DNA of 15,052 bases from Bacillota bacterium. Lineage in GTDB: Bacteria > Bacillota > Clostridia > Saccharofermentanales > DTU023. The stretch spans positions 1 to 15,052 of the forward strand of contig JAFAAL010000053.1 of assembly GCA_023426575.1 (NCBI GenBank), written 5' to 3'. This document shows, in pieces, positions 12,426 to 15,052 of the stretch. The notes beneath the pieces were generated by a model. The model was not told the DNA's origin and did not search any database. It saw only the letters and a program-made list of their open reading frames with translations. A program made the translations under genes and the position numbers. Numbering within the stretch: position 1 is the first letter of the stretch; each line of letters begins with the position of its first letter.

Positions 12426-15052
12426 CTAGATTTGTCTTCTCCTGACAAAGATGAGCGCTGTCGCCATCAGCAATAGCATCACTGCAAGCTCAATGAAAGA
12501 GCGTTCCCCAGTGGCTGGCAGAGGCCGATGGACGGCCTGACCCGTGACTTGGGCAGGCGTGCTATCAGGCTTGGGATTCACCGTTACCTGTGCTCCGCTT
12601 TGATTTTGATAATGACCCGTCAGATCGAGGATGACCGTCGGCGAGGTCTCAAGCTCAGTCTCACTTTCCGTGACCTCAGGCTCTGGCGTCGGGGGAACCA
12701 TCTCCTCGGCTTCGATGTAGAGGAAGACGGGGACCTGCACCTTGAGCTTTTGCTCTGTGACGGGTTCTTCAACATCTATCAGGGGCATCGCTTCCTCTGC
12801 TGCCATGACATCTTGATAGAGACTCAGGCTTACAGTGTAGCGAGCAGAGGCAGGAGCACTAGGCTGATCTTGCAGCTCTGCCTCAGCGTTCAGCTCCTCC
12901 TCTTCAGAAAGGGCTGCGCCTTCGTTTGGCTCACTGAGAGAAGGTTCATTCTTCTCTTCGTCGCCCGCTTGATCCTCCAGAAGGGACTCACTGATCTCAG
13001 GAACTTCCCCTTCCAGATCGCTCGCGCCCTCTGTCTGAGCCTCTTCTCCTACACCTGATTCATCTAAAATCGTAGGCGCAGTTTCAGTTTCAGGACTCTC
13101 CACGGAGGGCTCAGGGCTCTCAGCAAGAGGGGATAACTCTGTGAGCTGCGCCAGCAGTTTTGAACCGTCTGGGAGAGTGATGAGATAGGAACCATCTCCA
13201 TCTTCAAGCATCTCCACGAGGCTGCTCTGATCTAAGCCGAGGTAAGTTCGCAAAGCGTCCTCAAGCTGGCCTTCCAGAGCTTCAAAGGAGTCACTCTGTA
13301 AAGGTTTCGCTAAAAGCTGCTCGCTCATCGCTGGCGCTGCTTCGCTCTCGACCTCTTCTTCTGCGCTTCGATTTGCCTCAGTGTTTTCAGAGGGAAGCGT
13401 GACCTCCACCTCAACAAAGTAGGATGCACCTCTTGCTCCACGCTCAGCTTTCATGCTTTCAATCGCGCTATTCAGAGCCGCAAGACTCATCGCATCCACC
13501 TGCTTCTCTACATAGATGTCTTGTTGCGCTTGGCTCATTCGGACTGCATTCAAGATCTGAGCCTCGCTCAGTCCAACTCTCCCTGCCTCCACCTTTCGGA
13601 GGAAACCATCTATGTGGATCTGGTACTGGCAATTCTCAGATTTAAAGTCAGGGACTTTGATTTCCCAAGCGTAGCGGGCATTTTTTGTGACCTGCAAAGC
13701 AATGACGGCACTTGTCGAAGCATCCGCTCCGCCTTGGACTGCCAAGAGCTGATATTCATTCTGACTCAAGTTTGCGTCAATGAAATCCTTATTTAATTGT
13801 ACAAAGGAAGTGATCGGCTGCTGTTCATCACAGCGGCTGTTCACTAGGCGCAAGACGCCGTCGAAGACTTGTTTCTCACCGACCGTCGCCGTGACGTGAT
13901 CGCTCGGCTCTTTTCCTTCTTCCTGAGCGATCACGGTTACGTCGTTGCCTGCTGTTTGTTTCGGGCTGACTTCGACAGTGAACTTGCCGTTTTCATCGGC
14001 TGTTCCTCTACCGATTTCTTTGCCGTCTTTGTCTTTGACGATGACGGTTGAGCCTGCAGGAGCGTTCCCTTCGACGGTTGTTGTCTCTTTCGCAGGATCG
14101 TTTGTTGCGCTGACTTCACTCGGTGACGCAGTTTTTTCTGTCGGGGTCGGATCACTGACCGTTGCCGTTGCAGGTGTGCTTTCGTTGCCGGCTTCGTCTT
14201 TGATGGTCACGGTGACCGTTTGGTCTTTTTCAAGTGCCGGGTCGACCGGGACGGTGACTTTTTTCGGATTTTTGTTCAGATCTTCTTCGGTGACGGTGTG
14301 GGTGTATTCTTTGTCGCCCACTTTGACAATGACGGTGTCGCCTGCTCTCGCATCTTCGGGCAGGGTCACTGTGACGCTGGTGTCTCCAGTCTTCGGATCA
14401 GCAACGGTCGGCGCGCTCGGTGCGGTTTTGTCCACCGTGGCTTCTGCCGGGTCGGATTCTGCCTTGCCGTCTTCTTTGGCGGTGACTTTGACGGTATCCT
14501 TGTCGTTGTAGTCCTCGGGCAGTTCAACCTTGAAGCTGCCGTCTTCCCCTGCGGTGACCGTCTTCGGCGGTTCGTAGCTTGCGCCGTCGGGTTTTTTCAC
14601 TTCGACGGTGGAGTCTGCCGGCGCTTTGCCTTCGACGTAGAATTTGCCGTCGGTCGGATCTTTCACGACTTTGACGTCTGTCGGCTTCTCGGTCTGCTGG
14701 ATGGCTTCCCATTCGGCGACGAAGGTCTTGTCTGCCGTGATGGTCATCTCTTGGATTTCAGCCACGCTGTAAACTTTATCGGCGTTGCTGTCCCCTTGGA
14801 GTTTGTAGCCTTTGAAGGTAAAGCCTTCTTTTGTCGGGGTCGGTACGTCCGCCATCTTGACGCCGTCTTTGACGTCGTAGGCTTTTTTCGCTACATCGAC
14901 AGTGTCGTTGGGTGCGGCGTATTTGCCGAAGGTGCCGCCGTTTCCGTCAAAGATGACGCGGTGGGCGCCGTTCGGGGTTTTCTGGCTGTTGTTGGTGTCT
15001 TCCTGGTCCTCCGGATTGAACGGTTGCGATGGGTCAACCGGGGTCACTTCCG
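12426..15052 (-). CDS. LPATG-anchored surface protein with InlB B-type repeat and Ig-like domains, 5'-partial
   Basis: The reading frame enters from the right edge without a start, so signal peptide and N-terminal domains are missing; 875 codons are visible. Counting from the GTG codon at 15047, residues 30-115 form a Listeria-Bacteroides (Flg_new/InlB B) repeat (VIFDGNGGTFG ... PTPTKEGFTFKGYKL ... TADKTFVAEWE). Residues 119-205, 207-298 and 306-390 are three Ig-like beta-sandwich domains of bacterial adhesins. Residues 391-550 form a domain I do not recognise, with Cys406 and Cys473. Residues 555-740 are an acidic Glu/Ser/Leu-rich stretch, then a short stalk. The C-terminus has LPATG (843-847), a hydrophobic helix (851-867) and VRRRQI, a complete sortase signal. 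It is probably a wall-anchored adhesin or surface-layer protein; the ligand is unknown. Codon use changes sharply near 13870. Confidence 0.9.
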   Translation of the reverse strand, partial: EVTPVDPSQPFNPEDQEDTNNSQKTPNGAHRVIFDGNGGTFGKYAAPNDTVDVAKKAYDVKDGVKMADVPTPTKEGFTFKGYKLQGDSNADKVYSVAEIQEMTITADKTFVAEWEAIQQTEKPTDVKVVKDPTDGKFYVEGKAPADSTVEVKKPDGASYEPPKTVTAGEDGSFKVELPEDYNDKDTVKVTAKEDGKAESDPAEATVDKTAPSAPTVADPKTGDTSVTVTLPEDARAGDTVIVKVGDKEYTHTVTEEDLNKNPKKVTVPVDPALEKDQTVTVTIKDEAGNESTPATATVSDPTPTEKTASPSEVSATNDPAKETTTVEGNAPAGSTVIVKDKDGKEIGRGTADENGKFTVEVSPKQTAGNDVTVIAQEEGKEPSDHVTATVGEKQVFDGVLRLVNSRCDEQQPITSFVQLNKDFIDANLSQNEYQLLAVQGGADASTSAVIALQVTKNARYAWEIKVPDFKSENCQYQIHIDGFLRKVEAGRVGLSEAQILNAVRMSQAQQDIYVEKQVDAMSLAALNSAIESMKAERGARGASYFVEVEVTLPSENTEANRSAEEEVESEAAPAMSEQLLAKPLQSDSFEALEGQLEDALRTYLGLDQSSLVEMLEDGDGSYLITLPDGSKLLAQLTELSPLAESPEPSVESPETETAPTILDESGVGEEAQTEGASDLEGEVPEISESLLEDQAGDEEKNEPSLSEPNEGAALSEEEELNAEAELQDQPSAPASARYTVSLSLYQDVMAAEEAMPLIDVEEPVTEQKLKVQVPVFLYIEAEEMVPPTPEPEVTESETELETSPTVILDLTGHYQNQSGAQVTVNPKPDSTPAQVTGQAVHRPLPATGERSFIELAVMLLLMATALIFVRRRQI
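12429..12521 (-). other. C-terminal cell-wall sorting signal
   Basis: LPATGE is followed by a hydrophobic stretch (FIELAVMLLLMATALIF) and a basic tail (VRRRQI). Housekeeping sortase A would cut between Thr and Gly and join the Thr to the peptidoglycan cross-bridge. No sortase gene lies in this window. Confidence 0.93.
13878..14693 (-). repeat. Three tandem Ig-like domain modules
   Basis: Three consecutive modules of about 85-92 residues share a plan: a Pro-rich opening (KPTDVKVV, KTAPSAPTV, KTASPSEVSA), a middle strand ending in GSTV/DTV, a GKF or GSFKV strand with preceding Asp-Gly or Asn-Gly, and an ending such as AEATV, ATATV or TATV. Modules one and three are the most alike (APADSTVEV against APAGSTVIV). 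They are diverged at the protein level rather than identical copies. Confidence 0.8.

Noticed and set aside
12365..12448. Upstream extension of the DUF2254 protein to 12448
   Set aside because: It reads through the terminator hairpin, overlaps the end of the surface-protein gene and lacks a ribosome binding site. ATG 12364 has GGGAGG at good spacing.
13945..14511. 188-codon open frame antisense to the Ig-like domains
   Set aside because: The Val/Ser/Thr-rich translation simply mirrors Asp/Thr/Val codons of the surface protein. No ribosome binding site or domain is visible.
1..15052. CRISPR arrays, tRNA or rRNA genes, insertion sequences, phage genes
   Set aside because: No regularly spaced direct repeats, cloverleaf-like tRNA sequences, transposase motifs or terminal inverted repeats were noticed on reading both strands. 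The repeats present are protein-level repeats in dnaX and the surface protein.

Overview
The window looks like chromosomal DNA of a Gram-positive member of the Bacillota, probably a mid-GC, clostridia-like, oxygen-tolerant anaerobe. Supporting signs are a sortase-anchored LPATG surface protein, the SRP RNA-dnaX-ybaB-recR order typical of Bacillota, a Megasphaera/Clostridium-type short flavodoxin, DUF3793 and DUF2254 proteins, strong AGGAGG ribosome binding sites and TGnTATAAT promoters. Species and genus cannot be fixed from the sequence alone.

Layout from left to right. 1-799 (minus): the N-terminal two thirds or so of a TrmA/RlmD-type RNA 5-methyluridine methyltransferase, cut by the window edge. 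Its promoter is interleaved, in divergent orientation, with that of the next gene. 879-4743 (plus): a class A penicillin-binding protein, then an MTA/SAH deaminase-type amidohydrolase, ending at a terminator shared with the convergent superoxide dismutase gene. 4788-5399 (minus): manganese-type superoxide dismutase. 5400-5645: a divergent control region with a 22-bp palindrome and two leader hairpins. 5646-6842 (plus): a class I aminotransferase with its own terminator. 6929-8046 (plus): a promoter with an overlapping palindrome, then a translationally coupled DUF3793-flavodoxin pair.

8047-11030 (minus): a genome-maintenance block transcribed leftward: small SRP RNA, dnaX (clamp loader), ybaB/ebfC and recR. 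The SRP RNA has a clear promoter and no terminator before dnaX, so dnaX-ybaB-recR may be read through from it. recR and the flavodoxin gene converge with their stop codons touching. 11072-12364 (minus): a four-helix membrane protein (DUF2254), whose ribosome binding site directly follows the terminator of the gene upstream. 12426-15052 (minus): the C-terminal 875 residues of a large cell-wall-anchored surface protein with a Listeria-Bacteroides (InlB B) repeat, three Ig-like domains, an unrecognised middle domain, an acidic stalk and an LPATG sorting signal.

Most genes are housekeeping. The points most worth a second look are the interleaved divergent promoters with a predicted leaderless methyltransferase mRNA, the palindromes in front of the sod and DUF3793-flavodoxin genes, which suggest metal or redox control, the terminator fused to the DUF2254 ribosome binding site, and the abrupt change of codon use inside the surface protein. 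I found no convincing evidence of a wholly new multi-gene system.
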